A DNA stretch of 64,000 bases from Erythrobacter sp. (GTDB lineage Bacteria > Pseudomonadota > Alphaproteobacteria > Sphingomonadales > Sphingomonadaceae), in assembly GCA_025698865.1 (NCBI GenBank), contig JAILWQ010000003.1, positions 62,001 to 126,000 of the forward strand, read 5' to 3'. Below the pieces are notes generated by a model. The model saw only the letters and a program-made list of their open reading frames with translations. It was not told the origin of the DNA and searched no databases. This document shows positions 48,640 through 59,679 of the stretch, one piece after another. The position numbers and the translations under genes were made by a program. The number at the start of each line of letters is the position of its first letter. Positions within the stretch are counted from its first letter, which is position 1.

Positions 48640-50099
48640 ATCGCGAAGAACAGGGAGCCGGCTGCCTGGTCCGCGACATCGCCGAGCATCGGGGTGAGCA
48701 GATAACCGAGCGGCGACATCAGGACGGCACTAATCACGAGCACCGCCCAGTGCGATACGGGGCTGCTCGTCTCCAGTTGTCCCTCGGGCTCGTCGAAGAA
48801 CATCACCTTGATGAACTTCAGATAGTAGAACGCACCGATCACGCTCGCCGCGATACCGATGGCCGCCAGCGCGACCAGGTCCGCCTGAACAGCTGCCTGG
48901 AATACGACGAACTTGCCCCAGAACCCGAACAGCGGCGGAATGCCTGCGAGGCTGAACATCAGCACGAGCACGCACAGGGCGAGCACTGGGCGACGGGTGG
49001 ACAGGCCGCGAATGTCGTCAAATGTCTCGAGCGGTTCGCCGGTCGGCGCGCGCAGCATGAGCAGGGCGGTGAAGCTGCCGATGGTCATGGGCACGTAGAT
49101 CGCGAGATAGACCAGCGTCGCGCTCGCACCCGCCGGCGTCGCGGTGGCGAGGCCGATGAGGATGAAACCGACATTGTTGATCGAGGAATAGGCGAGAACA
49201 CGCTTCAGATTGTTCTGCCCGATCGCGCCCAGCGCGCCGACGACGATCGAGGCCAGCGCAGCGAAGATGACGATCTGCTGCCACGCGTCGCTCTGGCTGC
49301 CGAACGGGTCGAGCGCCATTCGCATCAGCATCGCTACCGCGGCCACCTTGGGCGCGCTCGCGAAGAAGGCGGTCACCGGTGTGGGCGCGCCCTCGTACAC
49401 GTCGGGCGTCCACATGTGGAACGGCACCGCGGCGATCTTGAACGCGAGGCCCGCGAGCACGAACACCACTCCGAACAGCGCCCCGGTCGGGAAATCCTCG
49501 GCGAAAACGAGGCGGATGCGCTCGTACTGGGTCGATCCGGCAAAGCCGTAGACCAGGCTCATGCCGTAGAGAATGATGCCAGAGGCGAGCGCACCGAGGA
49601 TGAAGTATTTGAGACCCGCCTCGGACGAGCGCATGTCGTTCCGCAGGAAACTCGCGAGCACGTAGGAAGAAAGGCTCGACAGTTCGAGGCCGATATAGAG
49701 CGTCATCAGATCTACGGCCGAGACCATCATGCTCATGCCCACGGCATTGAACAGCATGAGGATCGGGTATTCGCCGCGATACTGCCCGCGCGCATCGAAG
49801 AAGCGCGGCGTGACGATCAGCACGGCGATCGTCGCCAGATAGATGAGCAGCTTGGCGAAATTGGCGAAGCCGTCCATCCGGTAGAGCCCGCCGAACGCGT
49901 CCGCCCCGAGAGCGAACGACTGGTCGAGGAGCAGATGTCCAGCCCAGAAGGCTGCTCCGAACAATGCCGCCACCGCAGCGATCGTGACCGCCCGCGCGGT
50001 CCGTTCACCGGTCCAGGCGACGACGAGAAGAAGAACCAGACCCGCGAGCGAAAGCGCGATCTCGGCACCGGTGAAATAGAAGGAAGCAGCGTAGTCCAT
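48636..50099 (-). CDS. nuoN: NADH-quinone oxidoreductase subunit N
   Basis: The 487-residue subunit has about 14 membrane helices and belongs to the antiporter-like proton-pumping subunits. LELSSLSSYVLASFLRNDMR, GSTQYERIR and VPFHMWTPDVYEGAPTPVTA are typical of NuoN. It starts at ATG 50099, whose last base overlaps the nuoM stop (TGATG). Its TGA overlaps the CTG of birA. It is the last complex I gene of the operon. Confidence 0.96.
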   Translation of the reverse strand: MDYAASFYFTGAEIALSLAGLVLLLVVAWTGERTARAVTIAAVAALFGAAFWAGHLLLDQSFALGADAFGGLYRMDGFANFAKLLIYLATIAVLIVTPRFFDARGQYRGEYPILMLFNAVGMSMMVSAVDLMTLYIGLELSSLSSYVLASFLRNDMRSSEAGLKYFILGALASGIILYGMSLVYGFAGSTQYERIRLVFAEDFPTGALFGVVFVLAGLAFKIAAVPFHMWTPDVYEGAPTPVTAFFASAPKVAAVAMLMRMALDPFGSQSDAWQQIVIFAALASIVVGALGAIGQNNLKRVLAYSSINNVGFILIGLATATPAGASATLVYLAIYVPMTIGSFTALLMLRAPTGEPLETFDDIRGLSTRRPVLALCVLVLMFSLAGIPPLFGFWGKFVVFQAAVQADLVALAAIGIAASVIGAFYYLKFIKVMFFDEPEGQLETSSPVSHWAVLVISAVLMSPLGYLLTPMLGDVADQAAGSLFFAI

Positions 50100-51658
50100 C
50101 AGTGCGCCTCCCCTTCTCCGGCCGGCGATCCGGCGTGGTCACCGCCGACGAAGTTGGCGGCATGGGCTGCCGGGGTCCCGACCTGGGGGCGGGAATCGCC
50201 TTCCGGTGCCGAACGCGCGAGACGTGCATCGAGCGCGGCGATATCCTGCCGCATCGGGGCCATGAAGCTTTCCGGATAGATTCCCATCCACAGCACGGCA
50301 GCGGTGATCGGAACGAGCATGATCCATTCGCGCGCGGTGAGATCGGGCATCCGAGCCGCGTCCTCGTTCTTCTGCACGCCGAAAGCGACGCGGCGGTAGA
50401 GATAGAGCATGTAGGCAGCGCCCAGAATGATGCCGGTGGTCAGCACGAGCGTCGCCCAGGTCGAGACCTGATAGACGCCGGCAAGGCTGACGAATTCCGC
50501 GACGAAGCCGCTGGTACCGGGAAGGCCGATGCTGGCCATGGTGAAGAACAGGAAGAACAGCGCGTAGCGCGGCATGTTGATGGCGAGCCCGCCGTAACGG
50601 TCGATCTCGCGCGTGTGCAGCCGGTCGTAGATCACGCCCACACAGAGGAACAGCGCGCCGGATACGAGCCCGTGGCTCAGCATCATGATCATCGCGCCCT
50701 CGAGACCCTGCACGTTGAAGGCGAACAGCCCGCCGGTCACGATCGCCATGTGCGCGACCGAGGAATAGGCGATCAGCTTTTTCATGTCCGACTGCACCAG
50801 CGCGATCAGCGAGGTGTAGATGACAGCGACCATCGACAGGCCGAGGACCAGCCACACGAACTGCGCGCTCGCTTCGGGGAACATCGGCAGGCTGAAACGG
50901 ATGAAACCGTAGCCACCGAGCTTCAGTAGCACGCCCGCGAGGATGACCGAGCCTGCCGTCGGTGCCTGAACGTGCGCGTCGGGCAGCCAGGTGTGCACCG
51001 GCCACATCGGCATCTTCACCGCGAAGCTGGCGAAGAAGGCCAGCCACAGCCAGGTCTGGGCCTGCGGCGGGAAATCGTACTGCATCAGCGTCGGGATGTC
51101 GGTGGTGCCGGCCGCGTTCACCATCCAGAACATCGCGATCAGCATCAGGACCGAGCCGAGCAGCGTGTAGAGGAAGAACTTGTAGCTGGCGTAGATCCGG
51201 TTGTCCCCGCCCCAGATACCGATGATGAGATACATCGGGATGAGGCCGGCCTCGAAGAAGATGTAGAACAGGAACAGGTCCTGCGCCATGAACACGCCGA
51301 GCATCAGCACTTCCATGAGCAGGAAGGCCGCCATGTACTCGCCGACGCGGCGATCGATGCTGTCCCAGCTTGCGAGGATGCAGACGGGCATCAGAAACAC
51401 GCTGAGCATGATGAGCATCAGCGCGATGCCGTCGATCCCCAGCGCATAGGAGAAGCCGGCGAAGATGTCGGCCCGCTCGGTGAACTGCCACTGCGCACCG
51501 CCGATGTCGTAATTCGCCCACAGCACGATGCCGAGCACGAGATCGATGAGCGTGGCGAGAAGCGCGACCATGCGCGCCGTCTTGCCGTCGAGGAACAGGC
51601 AGGCGATCGATGCCACCAGCGGCACCAGAAGCATCAGGGAAAGGATCGGAAACCCCAT
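50099..51658 (-). CDS. nuoM: NADH-quinone oxidoreductase subunit M
   Basis: The 519-residue antiporter-like proton-pumping subunit has about 14 helices. It carries FEAGLIPMYLIIGIWGGDNR with the conserved Glu of helix 5 and the VHTWLPDAHVQAPTAGSVIL segment with the helix 8 residues. AYSSVAHMAIVTGG follows. The C-terminus is a short hydrophilic tail. Its start shares a base with the nuoL stop. Confidence 0.97.
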   Translation of the reverse strand: MGFPILSLMLLVPLVASIACLFLDGKTARMVALLATLIDLVLGIVLWANYDIGGAQWQFTERADIFAGFSYALGIDGIALMLIMLSVFLMPVCILASWDSIDRRVGEYMAAFLLMEVLMLGVFMAQDLFLFYIFFEAGLIPMYLIIGIWGGDNRIYASYKFFLYTLLGSVLMLIAMFWMVNAAGTTDIPTLMQYDFPPQAQTWLWLAFFASFAVKMPMWPVHTWLPDAHVQAPTAGSVILAGVLLKLGGYGFIRFSLPMFPEASAQFVWLVLGLSMVAVIYTSLIALVQSDMKKLIAYSSVAHMAIVTGGLFAFNVQGLEGAMIMMLSHGLVSGALFLCVGVIYDRLHTREIDRYGGLAINMPRYALFFLFFTMASIGLPGTSGFVAEFVSLAGVYQVSTWATLVLTTGIILGAAYMLYLYRRVAFGVQKNEDAARMPDLTAREWIMLVPITAAVLWMGIYPESFMAPMRQDIAALDARLARSAPEGDSRPQVGTPAAHAANFVGGDHAGSPAGEGEAH

Positions 51659-53718
51659 CAGAACAGCACCCAGGTAACGGCAGCCACGAGACCGAGCAGC
51701 ATCACCAGTGCATAGCTGTAAACATAGCCCGACTGGACCTTGGACGCGAGGGCGGAGCCTTGCTGGACAGCCCAGGCCGCGCCGTTCGGGCCGAAGCGGT
51801 CGATCGTGCCCTCGTCACCGCGCTTCCAGAACAGGCGCCCGATCCAGAAGGCGGGCCGCACGAACAGGAAGTTGTAAAGCTCGTCGAAATACCACTTGTT
51901 GTAGACGAAGCGGTAGATAGGGCCGAGCTGTTCGGCCGCCTTGGCCGGGCGCGTGGTGTCCTTGATGTAGAACAGCCACGCGAACAGCAGGCCGATCAGC
52001 ATCACGATCGTCGCGGCGAGTTTCACCAGCAGCGGAACGCCGTGCATCTCGTGGACGAGCGCCTCGTTGTAGAAGATCGAATTGCCCCAGAATTCCGGAT
52101 CGTCGAGGAAGGCGTGGCTGAACACCCAGCCCGCGAACACCGCGCCGAGGCTCAGCACGCCGAGCGGGATAAGCATGGCAACCGGGCTTTCATGCGGATG
52201 ATAGCCGGCGGTGCCATCATGCTCTTCCGGCGAAGGGACGTGATGGGTGACGTCGTCGCCGGCATCTTCCTGGATCGGCGGATTGTGCTCGTCCGAAGCG
52301 TCGTGCCCGTGATGGACGGCGTGCTGGATATGCTCGCTGTCGCCCCAGCGCGGCTTGCCCCAGAAGGTGAGGAACATCAGGCGCCAGCTGTAGAAGCTCG
52401 TCAGCAGCGCGGCGAAGGTGCCCATCCAGAAGGCGAAGTTGCCCGTCTCGGTCCCGCGCGCGAAAGCGACTTCGAGAATGGCATCCTTCGAATGGAAACC
52501 CGCAAATCCCGCGTGAAGCCCGTAGATCCCGACGCCTGTGATCGCGAGCGTGCCGGCCATCATCGCCCAGAAGGTGAGCGGGATATGCTTACGCAGCGCG
52601 CCATAATAGCGCATGTCCTGCTCGTGATGCATCGCGTGGATCACGCTGCCCGCGCCGAGGAACAGCAGCGCCTTGAAGAAAGCGTGCGTGAACAGGTGGA
52701 ACATGGCCGCGCCATAGGCACCGACGCCCGCGGCGAAGAACATGTAGCCGAGCTGCGAACAGGTCGAATAGGCGATGACCCGCTTGATGTCCCACTGCGT
52801 GGTGCCGACCGTCGCCGCGAAGATGCAGGTGGCGGCGCCGATGAAGGTCACAAGGCCGAGCGCGACCGGCGCCGTCTCGAACATGGGCGAAAGGCGGCAG
52901 ACCATAAAGACGCCGGCGGTGACCATGGTCGCGGCGTGAATCAGCGCCGAGACCGGCGTCGGCCCCTCCATCGCATCGGGCAGCCAGGTGTGCAGGCCGA
53001 GCTGCGCCGACTTGCCCATCGCGCCGATGAACAAAAGGATGCACAGCACGTCCATCGTCTGCACCCGGTAGCCGAGGAAGCCGATGCTCGCCCCGCTCAT
53101 CGAAGGTGCGGCGGCGAGGATTTCAGGGATCGAGGTTGTGCCGAACACCACGAAGGTGCCGAAGATGCCGAGCATGAAGCCGAGATCGCCCACGCGGTTG
53201 ACCACGAAGGCCTTGATCGCGGCGGCGTTCGCGCTCGGCTTGCGGAACCAGAAGCCGATCAGGAGATAGCTCGCCAGGCCGACCCCTTCCCATCCGAAGA
53301 ACATCTGGACGAGATTGTCGGCCGTCACGAGCATCAGCATCGCGAAGGTGAAGAGGCTGAGATAGGCGAAGAAGCGGGGCTGGTCCGGATCCTCGTCCAT
53401 GTAGCCCCAGCTGTAGAGGTGGACGAGCGCCGAAACGGTGGTGATGACCACCAGCATGATCGCGGTCAGCGTGTCGACCCGCAACGCCCAGTCGAAGCTG
53501 AGATCGCCCGACTGCACCCATTGCAATACCGGAACGACGGTCGCCGCCGCGTCCCCGGCGACGAAGCCGAGAAAGATCGGCCAGCTGAGTGCGCAGGAGA
53601 TGAACAGCGCACCGGTCGTGATCGACTTGACCACGACATTGCCGAGCGCGCGATTGCCGAGCCCGCCGACGATCGCGGCCAGCAGCGGCAGAAAAACGAT
53701 GATGAGGATCGACTGCAC
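51658..53718 (-). CDS. nuoL: NADH-quinone oxidoreductase subunit L with His-rich loop
   Basis: The 686-residue subunit is the distal proton pump of the membrane arm and ends with the long lateral helix and a terminal helix. [37 protein letters not shown] and [20 protein letters not shown] are diagnostic. A stretch of about 50 residues near residue 480 is unusually rich in His, Asp and Glu ([25 protein letters not shown]). The start is GTG at 53718, giving [12 protein letters not shown] after the initiator; an upstream in-frame start would add basic non-conserved sequence. Confidence 0.96.
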   Translation of the reverse strand: MQSILIIVFLPLLAAIVGGLGNRALGNVVVKSITTGALFISCALSWPIFLGFVAGDAAATVVPVLQWVQSGDLSFDWALRVDTLTAIMLVVITTVSALVHLYSWGYMDEDPDQPRFFAYLSLFTFAMLMLVTADNLVQMFFGWEGVGLASYLLIGFWFRKPSANAAAIKAFVVNRVGDLGFMLGIFGTFVVFGTTSIPEILAAAPSMSGASIGFLGYRVQTMDVLCILLFIGAMGKSAQLGLHTWLPDAMEGPTPVSALIHAATMVTAGVFMVCRLSPMFETAPVALGLVTFIGAATCIFAATVGTTQWDIKRVIAYSTCSQLGYMFFAAGVGAYGAAMFHLFTHAFFKALLFLGAGSVIHAMHHEQDMRYYGALRKHIPLTFWAMMAGTLAITGVGIYGLHAGFAGFHSKDAILEVAFARGTETGNFAFWMGTFAALLTSFYSWRLMFLTFWGKPRWGDSEHIQHAVHHGHDASDEHNPPIQEDAGDDVTHHVPSPEEHDGTAGYHPHESPVAMLIPLGVLSLGAVFAGWVFSHAFLDDPEFWGNSIFYNEALVHEMHGVPLLVKLAATIVMLIGLLFAWLFYIKDTTRPAKAAEQLGPIYRFVYNKWYFDELYNFLFVRPAFWIGRLFWKRGDEGTIDRFGPNGAAWAVQQGSALASKVQSGYVYSYALVMLLGLVAAVTWVLF

Positions 53719-53725
53719 TTGCCGC

Positions 53726-54031
53726 TTACCCCTTGAGCCGGTCGACGCTGTCGACCGCGATGGTGCCGCGGCCACGGAAATAAATGACGAGAATGGCGAG
53801 CCCGATGGCCGCCTCGCCCGCTGCCACGGTCAGCACGAACATGGCGAAGACCTGTCCCACCAGATCGCCGAGAAACGCGCTGAACGCGACGAGATTGAGA
53901 TTCACGCTGAGCAGGATCAGTTCGATCGACATCAGGATGACGATGATGTTCTTGCGATTGGCGAAGATGCCGAGAACGCCCAGCACGAACAGGATCGAAC
54001 TGACGATGATGTAATGCTCGATACCGATCAC
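53726..54031 (-). CDS. nuoK: NADH-quinone oxidoreductase subunit K
   Basis: The 101-residue three-helix subunit has [20 protein letters not shown], the conserved Glu in [15 protein letters not shown], and a second Glu in [13 protein letters not shown]. Both Glu residues are part of the proton path. It starts at GTG 54031, overlapping the nuoJ stop (GTGA). The nuoL start follows seven bases after its stop. Confidence 0.96.
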   Translation of the reverse strand: MIGIEHYIIVSSILFVLGVLGIFANRKNIIVILMSIELILLSVNLNLVAFSAFLGDLVGQVFAMFVLTVAAGEAAIGLAILVIYFRGRGTIAVDSVDRLKG

Positions 54032-54648
54032 AGCTCGACCCCCTCGCCCACGGTGGGCCGTTTCATCACGGTGGCGGCGTTGGGATCACGGCGGACCTGC
54101 TTGCCGATGTTCTGATGCCCACGCACCGTCTTGGGCGGGCGATGCGTCAGCACGATCGCGCCGACCATCGCCACCAGCAGGATCAGGCCTGCCGCTTCGA
54201 ACAGGAAGAGATAATCGGAATACAGCACCGCGCCGATGCTGGCGGTATTGCTGGCGCCAAGCACGACCGCGTTCTCTCCGGTCGCAATGCCGAGATCGAT
54301 GGTCCCAGCACGATACGCGCCGATGCCGAGCACGAGTTCGGCGAGCAGGATCAGAGCGATCACCAGCCCGAGCGGCGCGTTCCTGATGAACCCGGCGCGC
54401 AGTTCGGCGAAATCGATGTCGAGCATCATCACCACGAACAGGAACAGCACGGCGACCGCGCCGACATAGACGATGACCAGCAGCATCGCGATGAACTCAG
54501 CCCCGACCAGCACCATCAGCCCGGCCGCGTTGAAGAAGGCGAGGATGAGCCACAGGACGCTGTGCACCGGATTGCGCGCAGTCACGACCATGACCGCCGA
54601 AGCGATCATGAGCACCGCGAACAGGTAGAAGGCGATTGTCTGGATCAT
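54028..54648 (-). CDS. nuoJ: NADH-quinone oxidoreductase subunit J
   Basis: The 206-residue five-helix subunit shows [20 protein letters not shown] and [20 protein letters not shown], the latter being the pi-bulge helix that rotates during turnover in complex I. The C-terminal tail ([20 protein letters not shown]) is cytoplasmic and basic. The ATG at 54648 lies 40 bases after the nuoI stop. The stop overlaps nuoK. Confidence 0.95.
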   Translation of the reverse strand: MIQTIAFYLFAVLMIASAVMVVTARNPVHSVLWLILAFFNAAGLMVLVGAEFIAMLLVIVYVGAVAVLFLFVVMMLDIDFAELRAGFIRNAPLGLVIALILLAELVLGIGAYRAGTIDLGIATGENAVVLGASNTASIGAVLYSDYLFLFEAAGLILLVAMVGAIVLTHRPPKTVRGHQNIGKQVRRDPNAATVMKRPTVGEGVEL

Positions 54649-54688
54649 GCTTTAAATCGGAAAGCCCCCGGAATCGGTTGCGCGGCGG

Positions 54689-55174
54689 TTAGCGATAGGG
54701 TGCGTCGGCTTCAAGGTTCGCGGCGATCGCCCGCTCCCACTTGTCACCATTCGCGAGCAGCTTGGCCTTGTCGTAGAGCAGCTCCTCGCGCGTTTCGGTC
54801 GCGTATTCGAAATTCGGACCTTCGACCACCGCGTCCACCGGGCAGGCTTCCTGGCAGAAACCGCAATAGATGCACTTGGTCATGTCGATGTCGTAGCGCG
54901 TGGTCCGGCGGCTGCCGTCCTCGCGCGGCTCGCTCTCGATCGTGATCGCCTGCGCGGGGCAGACCGCTTCGCACAGCTTGCAGGCGATGCAGCGTTCCTC
55001 GCCATTGGGATAGCGGCGCAGGGCATGTTCGCCGCGGAAACGGGGGCTGAGCGGGTTTTTCTCGAACGGGTAGTTCACCGTCACCTTGGGCTTGAAGAAA
55101 TACTTCAGGGTTAGGGCGTGCGCCTTGACGAACTCCCACAGCGTGAAGGCCTTGATGGTCGATGCAATGGTCAT
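54689..55174 (-). CDS. nuoI: NADH-quinone oxidoreductase subunit I
   Basis: The 161-residue subunit holds two [4Fe-4S] clusters (N6a and N6b). Both ligand sets are complete: [12 protein letters not shown] and [32 protein letters not shown] lies before them and an N-terminal amphipathic region contacts the membrane arm. The ATG at 55174 overlaps the nuoH stop (ATGA). A longer upstream frame is antisense-free but overlaps nuoH and is not conserved. Confidence 0.97.
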   Translation of the reverse strand: MTIASTIKAFTLWEFVKAHALTLKYFFKPKVTVNYPFEKNPLSPRFRGEHALRRYPNGEERCIACKLCEAVCPAQAITIESEPREDGSRRTTRYDIDMTKCIYCGFCQEACPVDAVVEGPNFEYATETREELLYDKAKLLANGDKWERAIAANLEADAPYR

Positions 55175-56223
55175 GAGAAATGTCCCGTGGCCATGAGCCA
55201 CCCGGAAATGAGGACGACGAACAGGAGGCTGAGCGGCAGGAACACCTTCCACCCGAGCCGCATCAGCTGGTCGTAGCGATAGCGTGGCACGGTCGCCATG
55301 ACCCAGCTGAACATGAAGAAGAAGAAAAACGTTTTCAGCAGGAACCAGACGATGCCCGGAATGTCGAACCAAGGGATCAGATCGATGTTAAGCGGCGGCA
55401 GCCACCCGCCGAAGAAGAGCAGCGTGTTGAGACTGCACATCAGCAGGATGTTGGCGTATTCGCCCAGCCAGAAGAGCGCGAAGCTCATCGAGCTGTACTC
55501 GGTTTGGTAACCCGCGACGAGTTCGCTTTCCGCCTCGGTCAGATCGAACGGCACGCGCTGCGTTTCGGCAAGCGAGCTGATGAAGAACATCACCCACATC
55601 GGAAAGAGCAGCAGGTTGAAAGCGTAGGCGTTGACGATGCCGAAGCCGTGACCGGTCTGGCTCATCACGATTTCGTTCAGGTTGAACGTGCCGGCGTAAA
55701 GCACCACGCAGACGAGAATGAAGCCGATCGACACTTCATAGCTGATCATCTGCGCGGCGGCACGCATCGCCGAGAAGAACGGGTATTTCGAGTTCGACGC
55801 CCAACCCGCCATCACCACGCCGTAAACGCTCAGCGAGCTGACCGCGAGGATGTAGAGAAGGCCGACATTGATGTTCGCCAGCACCGCGCCCGAACTGAAC
55901 GGGATGACGGCCCATGCGGCCAGCGCCACGGTAAAAGTGATGATCGGCGCGAGGAGGAAGATCCCCTTGTTCGCCGCGCTGGGAATGATGGTTTCCTGGA
56001 GGAACACCTTCAGCCCGTCGGCAAAGCTCTGCAGCAGGCCGAACGGCCCGACCACATTGGGGCCGCGCCGCAGATTGATCGCCGCCCAGACCTTGCGGTC
56101 GACATAGATGATCATGGCAACGGCCAGCATCAGCGGAAGAGCAATCAGCAGGATGCCGGCAATGGTCGCGATGCCCCACGACCATTCGTAGTTCATGCCG
56201 AGCGACTGGAAGAATGCGGTCAT
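55171..56223 (-). CDS. nuoH: NADH-quinone oxidoreductase subunit H
   Basis: The 350-residue membrane subunit forms part of the quinone tunnel. [40 protein letters not shown] and [20 protein letters not shown] with their acidic residues are characteristic. About eight helices are predicted. The start (ATG 56223) overlaps the stop of a 59-codon membrane ORF, and its own stop overlaps nuoI. Confidence 0.97.
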   Translation of the reverse strand: MTAFFQSLGMNYEWSWGIATIAGILLIALPLMLAVAMIIYVDRKVWAAINLRRGPNVVGPFGLLQSFADGLKVFLQETIIPSAANKGIFLLAPIITFTVALAAWAVIPFSSGAVLANINVGLLYILAVSSLSVYGVVMAGWASNSKYPFFSAMRAAAQMISYEVSIGFILVCVVLYAGTFNLNEIVMSQTGHGFGIVNAYAFNLLLFPMWVMFFISSLAETQRVPFDLTEAESELVAGYQTEYSSMSFALFWLGEYANILLMCSLNTLLFFGGWLPPLNIDLIPWFDIPGIVWFLLKTFFFFFMFSWVMATVPRYRYDQLMRLGWKVFLPLSLLFVVLISGWLMATGHFS

Positions 56224-56399
56224 TTGCGCACCTCGTCCTTCGCGCGTTTGGTGTCCTTCGCCTTCTCGGACTTGGAGAAGGCCTCGTTGCGCCAGCCATT
56301 ATGCGAACCGGCCCGGTGCGAACGGTCGTCCCGGAAGGCGCGATAGACCGCGTAGGAGGCAAAGCCGACAAAGGCCAGCGGGATTAGGGGAACGGCCAT
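56220..56399 (-). CDS. Small single-helix membrane ORF between nuoG and nuoH
   Basis: The 59-residue product has one membrane helix ([19 protein letters not shown]) and a highly basic, Lys/Arg/Asp-rich tail ([19 protein letters not shown]). It starts at ATG 56399, whose final base is shared with the nuoG stop (TAATG), and ends inside the nuoH start (ATGA). That perfect stop-start linkage on both sides argues it is translated. I do not recognise a family; an accessory or assembly function in complex I is inference. Confidence 0.7.
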   Translation of the reverse strand: MAVPLIPLAFVGFASYAVYRAFRDDRSHRAGSHNGWRNEAFSKSEKAKDTKRAKDEVRK

Positions 56400-58387
56400 T
56401 ATTCCGCTGCCTCCAGCATGTCCGCGCCGTGCAGCAATTCGGCCGAGCACTGCTGCATCACCGCACTCGCGCGAGCGATGGGGTTGGTGAGGTAGAAATC
56501 CTTGATCGGATAGGCATCGATCGACCCTTCGGCCGAGGCATCGGCATCCGCTTCGGGAAGCGCGCCGTAATCCGCCAGCCCTTCCTCGCCAAGCGCGGGG
56601 ACTTCGCGGATCATCGCACCTTGCAGTTCGGCGAAGGAGTTGAAGCCCACCTCGACTTTCAGCGCATCGGCGAGCGCCCGCAGGATAGTCCAGTCCTCGC
56701 GCGCATCGCCCGGCGCGAAGACGGCCTTCTCGGCGAACTGCACGCGGCCCTCGGTGTTGACGTAGGTCCCGTCCTTTTCGGCAAAGCTGGCGCCCGGCAG
56801 GATGATGTCCGCCGCATGCGCGCCCTTGTCGCCATGATGGCCGATATAGACCTTCAAGGCGTCGGCGAAGGGTTCGTAATCCATCTCGTCCGCGCCGAGG
56901 CTGAGCAGCACGCGCGGCTTGGCCGAAACGATGTCCGCCATGCCGCCCTTCTGTGCGAAGCCGAGCATCAGCCCGCCCATACGCGCCGCCGACATGTGGA
57001 GGACGTTGAACGCCGCGTTCCAGCTCGAGGCGAGCGCCAATGCCTTGGCATGCGCGCCTTTCAGACCCGCTCCGCCCACGATCACCGCGGGCTTTTCCGC
57101 CTTGGCGAAGGCCTCGCCCACCGCTTCGGGCAGGTCGTTGAGCACGGCCAGGTCGGTGCCGAGGAACTCGGCTGGATAGGTCGTCTCCCAGTGCGGCCCG
57201 ACGATGAAGATCTTCGCGCCGCGCTTGGCCGCCTTACGCAGGCGCACATTCACCAGCGGCGCTTCCCAGCGGACGTGACTGCCGACGATTAGGATCACAC
57301 CGGCGTTCTCGATGCCCGCCAGCGTCGAATTGAAATTGACCGCCGCGAGGTTCGAAACGTCGTAATCCATCCCGGTCTGCCGCCCTTCGAGAAGGTCGGA
57401 ACCGCAGGCCTTCAGCAGCGCCTTGGCCGCGAACATCGTCTCGCAATCGACGAGATCGCCGGCGATGGCCGCGATGTCCTTGCCCGCCTTGGCACGGGCG
57501 ATGGCGCGAAACGCCTCGTCCCAGCTTGCCTGTTCGAGCTTGCCCCCGCGCCGCATCCATACCTGGTCGAGACGGCGACGGGTCAGCCCGTCGACCTGAT
57601 AGCGGGCCTTGTCCGAGATCCACTCCTCGTTGACCTCGTCATTGATGCGCGGCAGCGCCCGCATCACCTCGCGGCCGCGGCTGTCGAGCCGGATATTCGC
57701 GCCAACCGCATCGGAGACATCGACGCTCAGCGTCTTCTTGAGCTCCCACGGACGCGCCTCGAAAGCATAGGGGCGGCTGGTGAGCGCGCCCACCGGGCAC
57801 AGGTCGATCACGTTCGCCGACAACTCGTGCTCGGCAGCCTGCTCGAGATAGGTCGTGATCTGCATGTCCTCGCCGCGACCGATCGCGCCGATCTCGTCCA
57901 CTCCGGCGATTTCCTCGCTGAAGCGCACGCAGCGGGTGCAATGAATGCAGCGGGTCATGATCGTCTTGATCAGCGGACCCATGTATTTCTCGGTCACCGC
58001 CCGCTTGTTCATACGATAGCGCGTAGCGCCGCGACCATAGGTCATCGACTGGTCCTGCAGGTCGCACTCGCCGCCCTGGTCGCAGATCGGGCAGTCGAGC
58101 GGGTGGTTGATGAGCAGGAACTCCATCACCCCCTCGCGCGCGGTCTTGACCATCTGGCTGTCGGTGCGGATCTCCTGACCATCGGTCGCCGGAAGCGCAC
58201 AGGACGCCTGCGGCTTGGGCGGACCCGGCTTCACCTCGACCAGGCACATGCGGCAATTGCCGGCGATGCTCAGCCGCTCGTGATAACAGAAGCGCGGGAT
58301 TTCCTTCCCCGCCATCTCGCAGGCCTGCAGGACGGTCGCGCCGTCCGGAACCTCGATTTCCTGTCCGTCTACGGTAACTTTAGGCAT
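56399..58387 (-). CDS. nuoG: NADH-quinone oxidoreductase subunit G
   Basis: The 662-residue subunit carries one [2Fe-2S] and two [4Fe-4S] clusters. The ligand sets are CYHERLSIAGNCRMC plus a later Cys, HPLDCPICDQGGECDLQD, and CIHCTRCVRF with CPVGALT. A degenerate molybdopterin-oxidoreductase domain forms the C-terminal half. The length resembles the mitochondrial NDUFS1 rather than the long E. coli form. ATG 58387 shares one base with the nuoF stop. Confidence 0.96.
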   Translation of the reverse strand: MPKVTVDGQEIEVPDGATVLQACEMAGKEIPRFCYHERLSIAGNCRMCLVEVKPGPPKPQASCALPATDGQEIRTDSQMVKTAREGVMEFLLINHPLDCPICDQGGECDLQDQSMTYGRGATRYRMNKRAVTEKYMGPLIKTIMTRCIHCTRCVRFSEEIAGVDEIGAIGRGEDMQITTYLEQAAEHELSANVIDLCPVGALTSRPYAFEARPWELKKTLSVDVSDAVGANIRLDSRGREVMRALPRINDEVNEEWISDKARYQVDGLTRRRLDQVWMRRGGKLEQASWDEAFRAIARAKAGKDIAAIAGDLVDCETMFAAKALLKACGSDLLEGRQTGMDYDVSNLAAVNFNSTLAGIENAGVILIVGSHVRWEAPLVNVRLRKAAKRGAKIFIVGPHWETTYPAEFLGTDLAVLNDLPEAVGEAFAKAEKPAVIVGGAGLKGAHAKALALASSWNAAFNVLHMSAARMGGLMLGFAQKGGMADIVSAKPRVLLSLGADEMDYEPFADALKVYIGHHGDKGAHAADIILPGASFAEKDGTYVNTEGRVQFAEKAVFAPGDAREDWTILRALADALKVEVGFNSFAELQGAMIREVPALGEEGLADYGALPEADADASAEGSIDAYPIKDFYLTNPIARASAVMQQCSAELLHGADMLEAAE

Positions 58388-59679
58388 TACTCGGCAGCCT
58401 CCGCAAACTGCGCGTTGTGTTCTTCGATCCGGCGCTCCAGCTCGGGTCGGAAATGGCGAATGAGACCCTGGATCGGCCAGGCCGCCGCGTCGCCGAGCGC
58501 GCAGATGGTGTGGCCTTCGACCTGCTTGGTGACCTGATGGAGCATGTCGATCTCCTCGATCGCGGCGTCGCCCGTGCGCAGGCGTTCCATCATGCGCCAC
58601 ATCCAGCCCGTGCCTTCCCGGCAAGGGGTGCACTGGCCGCAGCTCTCGTGCTTGTAGAAATAGCTGATGCGCGAAATGGCACGGACGATGTCGGTCGACT
58701 TGTCCATCACGATCACGGCAGCGGTGCCGAGGCCCGACCCGACCGCCTTCAGGCCGTCGAAGTCCATCGGGCAATCCATGATCTGCTCGGCCGGAACCAG
58801 CGGAACGGACGAGCCGCCCGGGATCACCGCCAGCAGATTGTCCCAACCACCGATGACGCCGCCGCAATGCTTCTCGATCAGTTCGCGGAACGGGATGCTC
58901 ATCGCTTCCTCGACCACGCAGGGCTGCTCGACATGGCCGCTGATCTGGAACAGCTTGGTGCCGGCATTCCCCTCGCGCCCGAAGCTCGAGAACCACGAGG
59001 CGCCGCGCCGCAGGATCGTGGGGACGACCGCGATGCTCTCGACATTGTTGACCGTGGTCGGGCAGCCATAGAGCCCCGCACCGGCCGGGAATGGCGGCTT
59101 GAGACGGGGCTGTCCCTTCTTCCCCTCGAGGCTCTCGATCATCGCGGTTTCTTCGCCGCAGATATAGGCACCGGCGCCGCGATGCAGGAACACGTCGAAA
59201 TCGTAGCCGCTGTCGCTGGCATTCCGGCCGATCAGCTTCGCGTCGTAGGCTTCGTCGATCGCCGCCTGCAACGTCTCCGCCTCGCGGATATATTCGCCGC
59301 GAATGTAGATGTAGGCGGCCCGCGCGCGCATGGCGAACCCGGCAACCAGCGCACCCTCGATCAGCTTGTGCGGATCGTGGCGGATGATCTCGCGGTCCTT
59401 GCACGATCCGGGCTCGGATTCGTCGGCGTTGATGACCAGGAAGCTCGGCCGCCCGTCCTTGCTTTCCTTCGGCATGAAGGACCATTTCAGGCCGGTGGGG
59501 AAGCCCGCCCCGCCCCGCCCGCGCAGGCCGCTGGCCTTCATCTCCTCGATGATGGAATCCTGGCCACGCTCGATCAGCGCCTTCGTGCCGTCCCAATCTC
59601 CGCGCTCGCGAGCAGCCTTCAGCCCCCATTCCTGGAAGCCGTAGAGATTGGTGAAGATGCGGTCCTTATCGGCGAGCAT
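58387..59679 (-). CDS. nuoF: NADH-quinone oxidoreductase subunit F
   Basis: The 430-residue subunit oxidises NADH. It has the FMN-binding [16 protein letters not shown], the NADH-binding [19 protein letters not shown] and [17 protein letters not shown], and the [4Fe-4S] N3 ligands in [13 protein letters not shown]. It starts at ATG 59679; the stop of the preceding 65-codon ORF lies 14 bases inside it. nuoG follows with a one-base overlap. Confidence 0.97.
   Translation of the reverse strand: MLADKDRIFTNLYGFQEWGLKAARERGDWDGTKALIERGQDSIIEEMKASGLRGRGGAGFPTGLKWSFMPKESKDGRPSFLVINADESEPGSCKDREIIRHDPHKLIEGALVAGFAMRARAAYIYIRGEYIREAETLQAAIDEAYDAKLIGRNASDSGYDFDVFLHRGAGAYICGEETAMIESLEGKKGQPRLKPPFPAGAGLYGCPTTVNNVESIAVVPTILRRGASWFSSFGREGNAGTKLFQISGHVEQPCVVEEAMSIPFRELIEKHCGGVIGGWDNLLAVIPGGSSVPLVPAEQIMDCPMDFDGLKAVGSGLGTAAVIVMDKSTDIVRAISRISYFYKHESCGQCTPCREGTGWMWRMMERLRTGDAAIEEIDMLHQVTKQVEGHTICALGDAAAWPIQGLIRHFRPELERRIEEHNAQFAEAAE

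Noticed and set aside
48606..50279. 557-codon frame antisense to nuoN
   Set aside because: Charged low-information sequence opposite a conserved gene; not coding.
51610..53736. 708-codon plus-strand frame antisense to nuoL
   Set aside because: Its composition (Asp, Glu, Arg, His) and complete overlap with a conserved membrane gene identify it as a shadow.
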